A stretch of 64,000 nt of DNA, from the NCBI GenBank assembly GCA_913020115.1, contig CAJWBQ010000010.1, positions 1-64,000 of the forward strand, written 5' to 3'. The notes under the pieces were generated by a model. That model saw only the letters and a program-made list of their open reading frames with translations, had not been told where the DNA came from and searched no databases. The translations under genes were made by a program, and so were the position numbers. This DNA is from an uncultured Cellvibrionales bacterium. GTDB taxonomy: Bacteria; Pseudomonadota; Gammaproteobacteria; Pseudomonadales; Cellvibrionaceae. This document shows positions 17,573 to 26,586 of this stretch, piece by piece; within the stretch, counting starts at the first letter, position 1, and each line of letters begins with the position of its first letter.

Positions 17573-19687
17573 CTATCGAAGAGAGTGAACCGGGGCTGGG
17601 GCTGCAATACCAAAACCTTGCGCATAATCAACACCAAGTTTTTCCAGCAATTTCAATATGCCTTCATTCTCAACGTATTCCGCCACGGTTCTAATACCCA
17701 TTACATGTGCTAGGTGATTAATTGCACTTACCATTGCATAGTCTACAGAATCCGTTTCCATAGATTTGATGAAGGCCCCATCAATTTTCAAATAATCGAC
17801 AGGTAAATCTTTCAGATAGCTAAAGGAAGACATACCACTCCCAAAATCATCCAAATAAAATTCACAACCACGAGCCCGAAAGGTTTCAATGAAGCGAATG
17901 GCGCGAGCAAAGTTGCCCACTGCCGCCGTTTCTGTAATTTCAAAATTCAGTGCCTTAGCGTCAATAGCCGTTCTCGACAACTCTTGCTGCACAAAATCCC
18001 GAAAACTTTCGTTACCCAAAGTTGGGCCGGAAAGATTTACCGCATAACTCACTGCGGCTAAACCGGCTCGCTCGCGCCGAGCGATGTAGTCAACAACATT
18101 GCTTAAAACCCAGCGGTCAATATCTTCCATAAGACCATAACGTTCAGCTGCTGGAATAAACTGCCCTGGCAAAATTATATTGCCATCACGATCTCTCATT
18201 CGAACTAACACTTCGTAATGAGGCACATGAGCTTGATTGTCGGCAAGGCTAGAGATTACTACCGGCACTACGGGTTGCTGATAGAGTACGAGCCGATTCT
18301 CAGCCAAAGCATCATTAATTTTTTCCACCCAGTGCATTTCATTGCGCCGGCGTTCAACAATTTGACTATTATGGTGGTGATAAAGGTGAATACGATTTCT
18401 GCCCGCCTCTTTCGCTGCGGCACATGAAGCTTCCGCAGCGGCCATCACCTGTGCGTCAGACTCGCTATCGCGATCAATTGCAACCGCGCCAACACTAATA
18501 CCCACTGTTAGGCGCTTGCCCCCCCAAGAAAATACAAATTGCTCCACGCCCCGCAACAACAAATTAGCCACGCGATGGGTTCCAGCTAAAGTGCAGTTGC
18601 GCAGCAGAATACCAAATTCGTCGCTGCCCAAACGAGCCAGCAAATCTTGGCTGCGCAAAGCCTTTCCAAACAGCTGCGCTAAGCGCTTTAACAACTCATC
18701 ACCCGCCGCATGACCACAAGTGTCATTTACAATCTGAAACTGATAGATGTCGACATAAATTAAGCCATGATTTTCCGTTCCAAACCGGGCGGCCTCCATT
18801 GCTCGGGAGAGCTCCGCTTCAAAATAGCGACGGTTTGGCAGTAAGGTTAAGGCATCATGGTTTGCTTGCCAGCTTAATTTAGCCGACAGGCGACGAGCTT
18901 CACTATTGTCCCGAAGGGTAATCACGGCCCCGACAATTTCCGCCTGACTACTGCGTACAGGAGAGGCCTGAGCGCTCACAGGCAAGGGATTGCGGTTTGC
19001 AACGAGTAAGCGAGAGTCTGAGTCGGCATGCACTCTGTCGCCCCGACGAATAACTTGAGCAAACATCGATTCTAATATCTGAGTTTCTTCTGACCCACAC
19101 AAGCGCAAAATATCATCAACCGGCTCCCCCTCTACATCACCACTTACCAAACCCAACATCTCTCGAGCCGCATCGTTGATGATGAGCACTCGCCCCTCAG
19201 CATCACTTATCAATATGCCGTCTGCAACACTCGATAAAGTCACCTGTTGGATTTCACGCTGACGCAAGAGCTCATCTTGCAGAGGGTGCTCTTGAGATTC
19301 TCGGCTAAGGATTATGGTACTTTCAGTGTCACCGATTTCAACACCATTCAAACGCAGCGCCAAACGAACCCCACTTGCATCCAAGCCGGTCAGCGTAAGA
19401 GGAAGGCCACTCTGGTATACGCTCAAGGCTTTGGGTATGCCCGCCGAGTCGTTTTTATCAACATCCATGCAAGGCAACAGTTCACCCAACAATAAATTGT
19501 CAATTGAATAATGGGAAAACAACTGAATAGCCGCGTTATTTAAGTAGAGTATTTCGCCAGAATGACGAACTATTAGACAGGCGTCTTGGCTGTGCTCAAA
19601 TATAGAACGAGCGCTTCCTATAGCATGAGTTTGACCCTGCTGTCGGTTTTTCTCCATAGTGGAAAGAGTTGAATCAACTGGATCCAC
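17573..19687 (-). CDS. PAS-PAS-GGDEF-EAL cyclic-di-GMP enzyme
   Basis: Soluble signalling protein (704 aa) without a membrane helix. Two PAS domains (about residues 25-130 and 145-260) precede a GGDEF domain with the active-type site GSDEF (354-358) and an RxxD inhibitory site five residues before it (RSQD). The EAL domain starts at Glu492 (EVL in place of EAL) and keeps NLSG, FEITET, the two Asp of LDDFGSG, LKIDG, VAEYVE and YAQGFG, so the metal and general-base residues are all there. It could both make and degrade c-di-GMP; which dominates cannot be told. The start is GTG 19687 behind AGAGG; an ATG at 19657 is an alternative. It leads the mrcB operon with a 5-nt gap. The PAS ligand is unknown. 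Confidence 0.92.
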   Translation of the reverse strand: MDPVDSTLSTMEKNRQQGQTHAIGSARSIFEHSQDACLIVRHSGEILYLNNAAIQLFSHYSIDNLLLGELLPCMDVDKNDSAGIPKALSVYQSGLPLTLTGLDASGVRLALRLNGVEIGDTESTIILSRESQEHPLQDELLRQREIQQVTLSSVADGILISDAEGRVLIINDAAREMLGLVSGDVEGEPVDDILRLCGSEETQILESMFAQVIRRGDRVHADSDSRLLVANRNPLPVSAQASPVRSSQAEIVGAVITLRDNSEARRLSAKLSWQANHDALTLLPNRRYFEAELSRAMEAARFGTENHGLIYVDIYQFQIVNDTCGHAAGDELLKRLAQLFGKALRSQDLLARLGSDEFGILLRNCTLAGTHRVANLLLRGVEQFVFSWGGKRLTVGISVGAVAIDRDSESDAQVMAAAEASCAAAKEAGRNRIHLYHHHNSQIVERRRNEMHWVEKINDALAENRLVLYQQPVVPVVISSLADNQAHVPHYEVLVRMRDRDGNIILPGQFIPAAERYGLMEDIDRWVLSNVVDYIARRERAGLAAVSYAVNLSGPTLGNESFRDFVQQELSRTAIDAKALNFEITETAAVGNFARAIRFIETFRARGCEFYLDDFGSGMSSFSYLKDLPVDYLKIDGAFIKSMETDSVDYAMVSAINHLAHVMGIRTVAEYVENEGILKLLEKLGVDYAQGFGIAAPAPVHSLR

Positions 19688-19816
19688 GAGCCACTAGCCT
19701 CTTGTCCTGAATGAGTGTTTCCCAATATCAATTAATATTAGCTTGTCTTTGCGTCTACGACACTATCTTATATATCCAAATTATTTGCTATTAAAAATTA
19801 AACTTTATTACCAAAT

Positions 19817-22165
19817 CTAAAACAAACCAAGCTGCTGGTCGATTATTTGATCAAAGGTAATACCTTTGAAATGCAATATACTATCGGCCACTGGCGACAA
19901 TTGTTTATCAACATAGTGCTGATAGTCGATAAGACTGACTCGCTCTTGAATCGGCTCGGGGCCATTAAGTGTTATTAGGTATTCTATCCAGTCGCCTCTG
20001 CGCAAGGTACTACTGGAAACTTTTCTCGCAGCTTTCACATGAGGCGGGGCCGTTTTCGTATATTCATGCAAATTCCTCCGCAAGCGCTTTCTATATATCA
20101 GCTCATGGTCGCACTCACCATTCAAAACCGCCTCGGCTGTATTCGCGACAAAGTTTCTGTAGGGCTCGTCGGCAAAAACTCGAGCAAACAAAACCTCCTG
20201 AAAACGCTTAGCCAATGGCGTCCAATCTGTGCGAACACTTTCCAAGCCCTTAAAAACAAGCTTTTGCCCATTGTCGGTTTGTACAATACCCGCATAGCGT
20301 TTCTTACTACCTACTGCCGAACCTCTTATCGTAGGCATCAAAAACTTTAGATAATGCGTTTCAAATTCAATTTCCAAGGCACTGGAAATACCATAATTTC
20401 GCAGAAGTAATTCTTGCCAATATTGATTGAGCCCAGCAGACAATTGATTTCCCACGGCGCCCGCTCCCGCTTGATCAGGCCTGTCTTTCAGCCAGACAAA
20501 CAATGAATCAGTATCGCCATAAATAACCTCAAACCCCTGCTCACGGATCCAATCTCTGCTCGTCTGAATAATTTCATGACCCCGAAGAGTTATCGAACTA
20601 CAGACGCGAGGATCATAAAAGCGACAGCCTGTAGAACCCAAAACACCATAAAACGAATTCATGATTATTTTTATCGCTTGCGATAAAGGTTCGTTATTAA
20701 GGCGCTTCGCTTCATCTCGGGCTCGCCATAAATTTTCGATTATCGAAGGCAATATATGTGTCACCTTGGAAAAATACGCGCCATTAAAACCCGGCACAAC
20801 ATCATCATCAGATAGACCCTGATGCTCCGCGGCCCAGAACCCCAAGGGATCTATTAAGAAGGTTTTTATAATACTTGGATATAGGCTTTTAAAATCCAAG
20901 ACGAGAACATCGTCATAAATTCCCGGGGCTGAGTCCATAACATAGCCACCAGGGCTGACAATGTCTGATTCAAGCTCTCCTAAGTTAGGCGCGACATAAC
21001 CACTGCGATGCAATTTCGGCAAATAGGCATATTCAAAAGATGCTACTGAACCACCTATTCGATCCAGCAAAAGCCCCGTCAGGTGACTCCTCTCCAGCGC
21101 AAACTCCAGTAGTTTTTCACGAGTAAAAATATCGGTCACCAACTCACAATCGCGCAAGTTGTATCGGGCTAGTTGAATTTTATCATCTGCAAACAACTGA
21201 GTAATATCGCCCCCGCGATCAGACCCCGACAATAACTTCCCCTCGCCCAACAATTGACGCGACACCGACTCCAAACTAAAGCTGTCAAAACGATAGGTCG
21301 CCGCCTTGAGCAATTCAATACCATCCAAGGCAATGCGACCCGGAATACTTATATATTTACGGTGCCCTTCATCATCCTCACGCCAATGAGGACTTTGATG
21401 TGCGCGACCAATTGTAAAGCCCAGCTTGTGAGTTTTACAAAACTGCGACAATACCCAAAGATCGAAACCCACTACATTCCAGCCGATCAGCACATCCGGA
21501 TCAAAGGTGTCCAGCCAAATCAAAAACTGCATTATGCAAGCACGGGTGTTTCGGCAGTAAACTATATCAACATCGCCCGACTCTAAGTCACTGGAAATTG
21601 ATTCCGACACCATGAATACGCGTGCCACACCCTCCGCTTGAACGGCAATGGAATACAAGGCCTCAGCGTCCATCGAGGTCTCAATGTCGATAGACGCAAG
21701 CCTTAGTGTGGGCCGGTAATCAACAGAACTTAAACGAGGATTTAGCAAGGGCTCGGAACTTGTCGATGCAAGCTTGGCCTTGGGGTGATCAATTGCACAG
21801 GCGGCGGTTATGAAGCGCTCCATCAAGTAGCGCTCTGGAGGCTTGATGTCAGCCTCCCAATGAGGGACACCTATAGTGTCGAGGCGATCACGAAACTCTC
21901 GCGCTCGCCGCTGCGAACGAAAGTAAAAAGCATTGACGTCTTGATTGCGAAAGGTTTTTAACGCGACCGGCGTTTGCCGCCAGCCCCCAGTAGAGCCCAA
22001 CAAATTTATTGCCGTTTCAGCATCGTCTCGAGCGAGGAACATAACGCTCTCTTGCCCGTTCACCTGAACCCACTGCGGCCCCTGCTCAGTCGCGAACCAC
22101 AAATCCAGAACAATTCCAGAAGGAGAGTCCCGCCACTGCCGGGTTAACAGAAACCCGCGGATCAT
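19817..22165 (-). CDS. polB: DNA polymerase II (family B)
   Basis: SOS-type repair and restart polymerase. The 782 aa length is nearly the same as E. coli Pol II. The 3'-5' exonuclease motifs are intact (Exo I SIDIETSMD, Exo II NVVGFDLWVL, Exo III YNLRDCELV), as are the polymerase motifs: A, DFKSLYPSII; B, KIIMNSFYGVLG; C, YGDTDSLFV. The start at ATG 22165 has no strong ribosome site. It lies 29 nt after the DUF2333 gene, possibly on the same transcript. I looked for a LexA box before it and could not identify a convincing one, so SOS control is not established here. Confidence 0.96.
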   Translation of the reverse strand: MIRGFLLTRQWRDSPSGIVLDLWFATEQGPQWVQVNGQESVMFLARDDAETAINLLGSTGGWRQTPVALKTFRNQDVNAFYFRSQRRAREFRDRLDTIGVPHWEADIKPPERYLMERFITAACAIDHPKAKLASTSSEPLLNPRLSSVDYRPTLRLASIDIETSMDAEALYSIAVQAEGVARVFMVSESISSDLESGDVDIVYCRNTRACIMQFLIWLDTFDPDVLIGWNVVGFDLWVLSQFCKTHKLGFTIGRAHQSPHWREDDEGHRKYISIPGRIALDGIELLKAATYRFDSFSLESVSRQLLGEGKLLSGSDRGGDITQLFADDKIQLARYNLRDCELVTDIFTREKLLEFALERSHLTGLLLDRIGGSVASFEYAYLPKLHRSGYVAPNLGELESDIVSPGGYVMDSAPGIYDDVLVLDFKSLYPSIIKTFLIDPLGFWAAEHQGLSDDDVVPGFNGAYFSKVTHILPSIIENLWRARDEAKRLNNEPLSQAIKIIMNSFYGVLGSTGCRFYDPRVCSSITLRGHEIIQTSRDWIREQGFEVIYGDTDSLFVWLKDRPDQAGAGAVGNQLSAGLNQYWQELLLRNYGISSALEIEFETHYLKFLMPTIRGSAVGSKKRYAGIVQTDNGQKLVFKGLESVRTDWTPLAKRFQEVLFARVFADEPYRNFVANTAEAVLNGECDHELIYRKRLRRNLHEYTKTAPPHVKAARKVSSSTLRRGDWIEYLITLNGPEPIQERVSLIDYQHYVDKQLSPVADSILHFKGITFDQIIDQQLGLF

Positions 22166-22194
22166 AGATATATAGTCTCTACTTTAAAACCGAA

Positions 22195-23268
22195 CTATCC
22201 CTGTTCCAACAAACGACGCAAATCAATAATGCCGGCGTTTGCTCTCGACATATAAGACGCCATCACTAAAGAATGGTTAGCCAGCGGGCCAAAACCACTA
22301 CCGTTAAGAATGAGCGGGCTGTATACGGTCTCTTGAGTGGATTCCAATTCGCGAATAATTTGCTGCAAACTAACCAAGGCATTTTTCTTTGCTAGCACAT
22401 CGCCAAAATCGACCTCAACAGCACGTAAAAACTGGATCAAAGCCCACGCAGAACCACGAGCTTCATAGAACACATCATCAATTTCAAGCCACGGAGTTTT
22501 AACTTCCATTTCTTTTGGCACCGGAGTCGCTTGCGAGGCACGCTCCTCATTGGCCAGATCGGTATTAATTCGACGCTGTCCAACGCTGGCACTCAAACGC
22601 TGAGACAAGCTGCCCAAGCGAGACTCTACAGTTGACAACCAATATCGTAAGTTATCGGCCCGCGCATAAAATTGTGCATTTTGCTGCCGGGTATCAACGA
22701 GCCGAAGTCGATAGGCTTGTAAAAATTTAATGCCCTGACGATACTCTGATTCAGATGCGGGTACAGCCCAGCTGTCATGATCGAAATTAAACCGCGATTC
22801 TGCTCGCGCCAAATCATTGTCTTCGCTGGATTGTGACTGCGAACGGCTGAACGCCTCCCGCATCGCCTTACTCATATCTCGCACTTGTATCAGCACGCCA
22901 TATTCCCAATTGGGTATATTATCTAACAGCGAACCCGGCGGCAGTATGTCGTTACTCAGAAACCCGCCCTGCTTGTTAAGCAAGAGTTCGGCCACGCCAA
23001 TTAAAGTGCTTGTTGTTACCACACCAACTACCTGCGGATTGCCGCCCTCAGTGTGAAGCGCAGCGTTATCTTTGACATTGAACGCGTCGGGCTCTGCACT
23101 CCAAAAAATACCAATGGCAATAGAAATTAGTAGGTAAAGGGCGAAACCATAAACGCTAAATTTAAGGAAAACACCCGCTCCTGCTGCATCTTCAAACCAA
23201 TCTGACAGCCAGTTGCGCAGCCCCCGTGACCAAGTCGATATCTTGCCTGTAGACCCTGTAAAAACCAT
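22195..23268 (-). CDS. DUF2333 family membrane protein
   Basis: Unknown function. The 357 aa protein has a short basic N-terminus, one transmembrane helix (about residues 36-56, VYGFALYLLISIAIGIFW) and a large, mostly helical domain, probably periplasmic, with conserved GGFLSNDILPPGSLLDNIPNWEYG near the membrane. The longest frame starts at 23307, but that overlaps the upstream gene. ATG 23268 lies 4 nt after the PCuAC stop and has AGGAAT upstream, so I chose it. The gene is the last of the lipoprotein / LapD-like / PCuAC / DUF2333 series, unless polB is included. Confidence 0.86.
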   Translation of the reverse strand: MVFTGSTGKISTWSRGLRNWLSDWFEDAAGAGVFLKFSVYGFALYLLISIAIGIFWSAEPDAFNVKDNAALHTEGGNPQVVGVVTTSTLIGVAELLLNKQGGFLSNDILPPGSLLDNIPNWEYGVLIQVRDMSKAMREAFSRSQSQSSEDNDLARAESRFNFDHDSWAVPASESEYRQGIKFLQAYRLRLVDTRQQNAQFYARADNLRYWLSTVESRLGSLSQRLSASVGQRRINTDLANEERASQATPVPKEMEVKTPWLEIDDVFYEARGSAWALIQFLRAVEVDFGDVLAKKNALVSLQQIIRELESTQETVYSPLILNGSGFGPLANHSLVMASYMSRANAGIIDLRRLLEQG

Positions 23269-23272
23269 TACT

Positions 23273-23713
23273 CTATTCCTGTAGAACGCTCTTAACATTA
23301 GCATCAATGCTTAATTGTAAACCCGACTCAAATTCTAATATCAAAGGCAGAGAATCACCTTCCACCAAGGAGGCATCAACATCAAACAACATGAGGTGAA
23401 AACCTCCAGGCTCCAAAGCCTGAGTTTCACCGGCCGCAACCGCCAAACTTTGCACCTGACGCATTCTCATCATTCCGTCGACATGGGAGTGACCGTGAAT
23501 TTCTATTGTCTTCACACGCCCTGATGCCACCCCCACTAATTTTTCTTCGCGCTCGGAGTGATTTTCAATCGTCAAGAATGCCGCCGTCATGGTTCTTGTG
23601 GGCAGCAAAGCTCGCACCCACGCTTGAGTCACCACAACATTTTCAGCTTGAACCGGCATCACGCCTGCGAACAAGCCGCTGAGCAACAAAAATGAAATTA
23701 CTGTTCTCGTCAC
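23273..23713 (-). CDS. PCuAC periplasmic copper chaperone
   Basis: Periplasmic Cu(I) carrier of the PCuAC (DUF461) family, which helps build the copper centres of haem-copper oxidases. The 146 aa protein has a signal peptide (cut after PVQA near residue 23), the AWVRALLP segment and the methionine/histidine copper site: EIHGHSHVDGMMRMRQV followed by FHLMLFD, i.e. the H(M)x10MxnHxM pattern. The start is GTG 23713 behind GGAGG, 18 nt after the LapD-like gene. There is no senC/sco or cox gene next to it, so its usual partners lie elsewhere. Pairing with a c-di-GMP receptor gene is unexpected. Confidence 0.9.
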   Translation of the reverse strand: MTRTVISFLLLSGLFAGVMPVQAENVVVTQAWVRALLPTRTMTAAFLTIENHSEREEKLVGVASGRVKTIEIHGHSHVDGMMRMRQVQSLAVAAGETQALEPGGFHLMLFDVDASLVEGDSLPLILEFESGLQLSIDANVKSVLQE

Positions 23714-23731
23714 CTTAGACGACCTCCACCA

Positions 23732-25678
23732 TCAAAATTTGTGAACTTTGGGCTCACCCAAAAAGTATCCCTGCCCACCGTTTAGCCCCAAATCTAAGAC
23801 GCTTTGCCATTCGTCTTCAGTTTCTATGCCTTCAGCATATATCGCAATGTCACAGCTGCGCGCAATTTGCACCAATGAGCGTACAAAAAACTGATTGTCC
23901 GCTTGAGCAGGCAGCTGCCGAATGAAACTTTGGTCCACTTTGAGGCAAGTTAAGGGCAAACTTTGTAGATAGCTAAACGCTCGAATACCCAGGCCAAAGT
24001 GATCGAGTGACAGTCCCGCCCCTCGGCTTACCAACATTTGCGCAAATGCCTGTACCACATCACGGCTGGCGGCCAAGCAAGTTTCTGGCACTTCAAATAA
24101 CAAACGTTCGGCAAATTCACGATCATTTGCAAGCAGCTGATCCAGCCACTGAAAAAAACTAGGGCTCAACACCGATGAGGGGGAAAGATTAACACAAAGG
24201 CTCGGCTTTTGCGCAGCATTAGGCCCACCAGCCATACAAGCTTGCCGCACCAACTCAATCACCTTTTGATCCATTTCGAGCGCCAAATTAAAGCGCTCCA
24301 ACATTGGCCAAAAAACGCCCGCCTGCAACAAATCATCTCCGTCGGGAATGCGGCACAATATTTCATAATGCTCAAGCGTACGATCACTGCCTACAAGCGG
24401 TTGAAAGTGCAGCTGAATCAAACCTCCGCTCAAGACGTTTTGTAAAAATTCACGCCAGTCTTGGGCTTGACGTACGACCGCGGGCAAACCACGTCCCGAC
24501 TCGAGACCCTCGGGCAGCATCGCCCATCCCGACTCCGATCGCCCCTGAGCCTGCCGCAATGCAAGGTCAGCCACAGGCAGCATTTGATGTTTAAGCGTTA
24601 GGGCTTGGGTGTATGCAACCCCCGAACTCACGTCGGCACATGCACGCAAACGACCTAACAGCCCTCCCATAAAAACCCTCACTTCGTCTTCGCTCAAGGC
24701 AGGCAGCAATACGCTAAAATCGGCTCCGCTCCTCCGAGCCACAATGGCTTCGGAATAAGGTTCTAGCTGTTCGCGAATAATTCCGGCGAGCTGCGCTAAT
24801 AAATCATCCCCACTCTCTCTGCCTTCCACGTCATTCAACGCTTGCAAACCATTTACATGCAGAAGTAGCAGAGCCGCTGCGCCACCACCCCGTTCGGAGC
24901 GGGTGAGCGCATCTAGGCGCGCATCGAAGTCTCGCCGATTGGGCAAGCCTGTAACAGAGTCCACCCAAGATTGCCTATGAAGCGTCTCCGAGAGCTCGAC
25001 CTGTTCTTGAAATAAGTCTTTCAGCTTCATAACCATGCGATTCATGGCCACCACAATACTTCGCAGCTCTGGAGTTTTAGGCAGCTGCTCTTGCACTGGA
25101 AACTCGCGACGAGCAATCGCGTCAGCCTGCAACTCCAACAACTTCAGAGGCCTAAATAAGAAACGCAAACCCAAGCCAACCAAGAGATAACACAGAAGGG
25201 CTATAGCCAAAAATACTTGCAGCTGCTCAACAAAAACCCGCCACAAGTCACGGTAGGCGTAACCCGGATGACTAACGACCTTCAACTCTCCCAAGCGATA
25301 CCAACCCGACACCACTTCAGCGCGCCCCTGCGGCTCAGGTAGCAATAGGGTATTCACAAACCAGGACGGCACACCCTCTATACTGACGGGCAATTCCCGA
25401 CGGATGACCTCCTTGTCATTTAGGTCACGAAATTCAATCAAGCGGTAATAGCCACGATCGAAGATAATATCAACCATAGAATTTAACAAAGCCTGATCAT
25501 TTTCCTGCGCCGCCCGCGATAAACTGAACGCCAGAGATGTAGCTGCGTCCTCAGCGTGCACTTGCATTTGTTGCGACAGATAGTCTCTTGCGTTGTTCAC
25601 ACTGACGTAAAGATTACCCACAAGTAAGCTCGCGATCAGCGCCGTGACCACTAAAATGGACTGTCGAAATAAACTCAT
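23732..25678 (-). CDS. LapD-like inside-out c-di-GMP receptor with degenerate GGDEF and EAL
   Basis: Membrane receptor of 648 aa, the same length as I recall for P. fluorescens LapD. Two membrane helices (about residues 7-27 and 150-172) enclose a LapD/MoxY-type periplasmic domain that ends with GWYRLGELKVVSHPGYAY. A HAMP segment, a GGDEF domain reduced to SGADF (317-321) and an EAL domain follow. The EAL part keeps Glu439 (EIL), the NLS Asn, the FEVPET Glu, LKVD, AEGIET and QGY, but DDFG is changed to DHFG (His560). Such changes fit a protein that binds c-di-GMP without turning it over. The ATG at 25678 sits behind GGAGGCAGAGGG; the longer frame would start with TTG. No lapG protease gene is next to it. 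Confidence 0.9.
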   Translation of the reverse strand: MSLFRQSILVVTALIASLLVGNLYVSVNNARDYLSQQMQVHAEDAATSLAFSLSRAAQENDQALLNSMVDIIFDRGYYRLIEFRDLNDKEVIRRELPVSIEGVPSWFVNTLLLPEPQGRAEVVSGWYRLGELKVVSHPGYAYRDLWRVFVEQLQVFLAIALLCYLLVGLGLRFLFRPLKLLELQADAIARREFPVQEQLPKTPELRSIVVAMNRMVMKLKDLFQEQVELSETLHRQSWVDSVTGLPNRRDFDARLDALTRSERGGGAAALLLLHVNGLQALNDVEGRESGDDLLAQLAGIIREQLEPYSEAIVARRSGADFSVLLPALSEDEVRVFMGGLLGRLRACADVSSGVAYTQALTLKHQMLPVADLALRQAQGRSESGWAMLPEGLESGRGLPAVVRQAQDWREFLQNVLSGGLIQLHFQPLVGSDRTLEHYEILCRIPDGDDLLQAGVFWPMLERFNLALEMDQKVIELVRQACMAGGPNAAQKPSLCVNLSPSSVLSPSFFQWLDQLLANDREFAERLLFEVPETCLAASRDVVQAFAQMLVSRGAGLSLDHFGLGIRAFSYLQSLPLTCLKVDQSFIRQLPAQADNQFFVRSLVQIARSCDIAIYAEGIETEDEWQSVLDLGLNGGQGYFLGEPKVHKF

Positions 25679-25718
25679 TTCCCTCTGCCTCCGCAACCCT
25701 TAGTAAATTCACACATTA

Positions 25719-26450
25719 TTAATTTAAAGGCACATCAATAGGCGCGCGTAAAACAACTTTTACTTTACGCCCCAAACGAATATCACCACGCAGCCTGAAT
25801 CCGGGCACAGAGGCCTTCATCTGACTGTACAGCCAGCGACCGTCTGAGTCTGACAAAGACACAATCAACATGGTCTCACCGGTCTCTTTCATACGCTCAG
25901 CGATAACACGGAGTTGGTCTAAAATGACCGGGTCGCGCCTCGCCACTTGCGCCGCATCGAGACGAAAAACGGCATCAAGATCTTTATCTGGGGTATCAGC
26001 CCGAACCTGAACAGAGCGCTGCTCTTTAAGCTGGACAGCCAAAGCCTTAATCAAAGAGTGGCTGGGACTCACAACATTCGCACGTGCTAAATAGGTCTCA
26101 GCCTGCTTCCACCGCCCCTTCGCCAAGGCACTCCGAGTCAGGGCTAAATAACGGAGAAGCACCTGCTGCAATCCCGAGGTCGCCTGCTCATTATCTGGTT
26201 TCAACATCAATACCGCTCTATATCGATCATAAGCGTTGTCATGGGACGGAGACATCAAGCGATCCGCCGCTAAGGCTTTTTCTGCTGCCGCCAGCAATGC
26301 TAAACTGGTATCCGGCGCAACCTTATGCGCCTCAGCTTTAGCCTCCACTGCGGGTGCCGGCTGATTTGGATTGTTCATGCAGGCCCCCAGAGCGAGCGCC
26401 AAAGCCAAGGGCAAAATCTTCCAACTTTCAAAATTGCGAACAGTTAACAT
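25719..26450 (-). CDS. Lipoprotein with TPR-like repeats
   Basis: I do not recognise a named family. The 243 aa protein has a signal peptide ending in a lipobox (ALGAC, Cys near residue 24), an Ala/Glu-rich spacer, a helical repeat region like TPRs (about residues 48-145: AYDRYRAVLMLKPDNEQATS and GRWKQAETYLARANVVSP), and a C-terminal alpha/beta segment of about 75 residues (ILDQLRVIAERMKETGETML... to the end). The C-terminal part vaguely recalls an OmpA-like peptidoglycan-binding fold, but the motif is not clear. It heads the operon with the LapD-like receptor 40 nt downstream, in the place where lapG sits in Pseudomonas. It is divergent from dsbD. Confidence 0.78.
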   Translation of the reverse strand: MLTVRNFESWKILPLALALALGACMNNPNQPAPAVEAKAEAHKVAPDTSLALLAAAEKALAADRLMSPSHDNAYDRYRAVLMLKPDNEQATSGLQQVLLRYLALTRSALAKGRWKQAETYLARANVVSPSHSLIKALAVQLKEQRSVQVRADTPDKDLDAVFRLDAAQVARRDPVILDQLRVIAERMKETGETMLIVSLSDSDGRWLYSQMKASVPGFRLRGDIRLGRKVKVVLRAPIDVPLN

Positions 26451-26586
26451 TCAATGACACCATAAATAGACTACAATGCGCCGAAACTCTGCCCTAAAGC
26501 GAAGGTCAAAGCAACGCTTCAGACCTGAACCTTTGAAACAGGAGCAGCACTGGCAGCAAAGCCCATTACAGAGAGTACGATCAACC

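Noticed and set aside
22166..22194. LexA box before polB
   Set aside because: No CTGT-N8-ACAG pattern could be found in the gap or close upstream.
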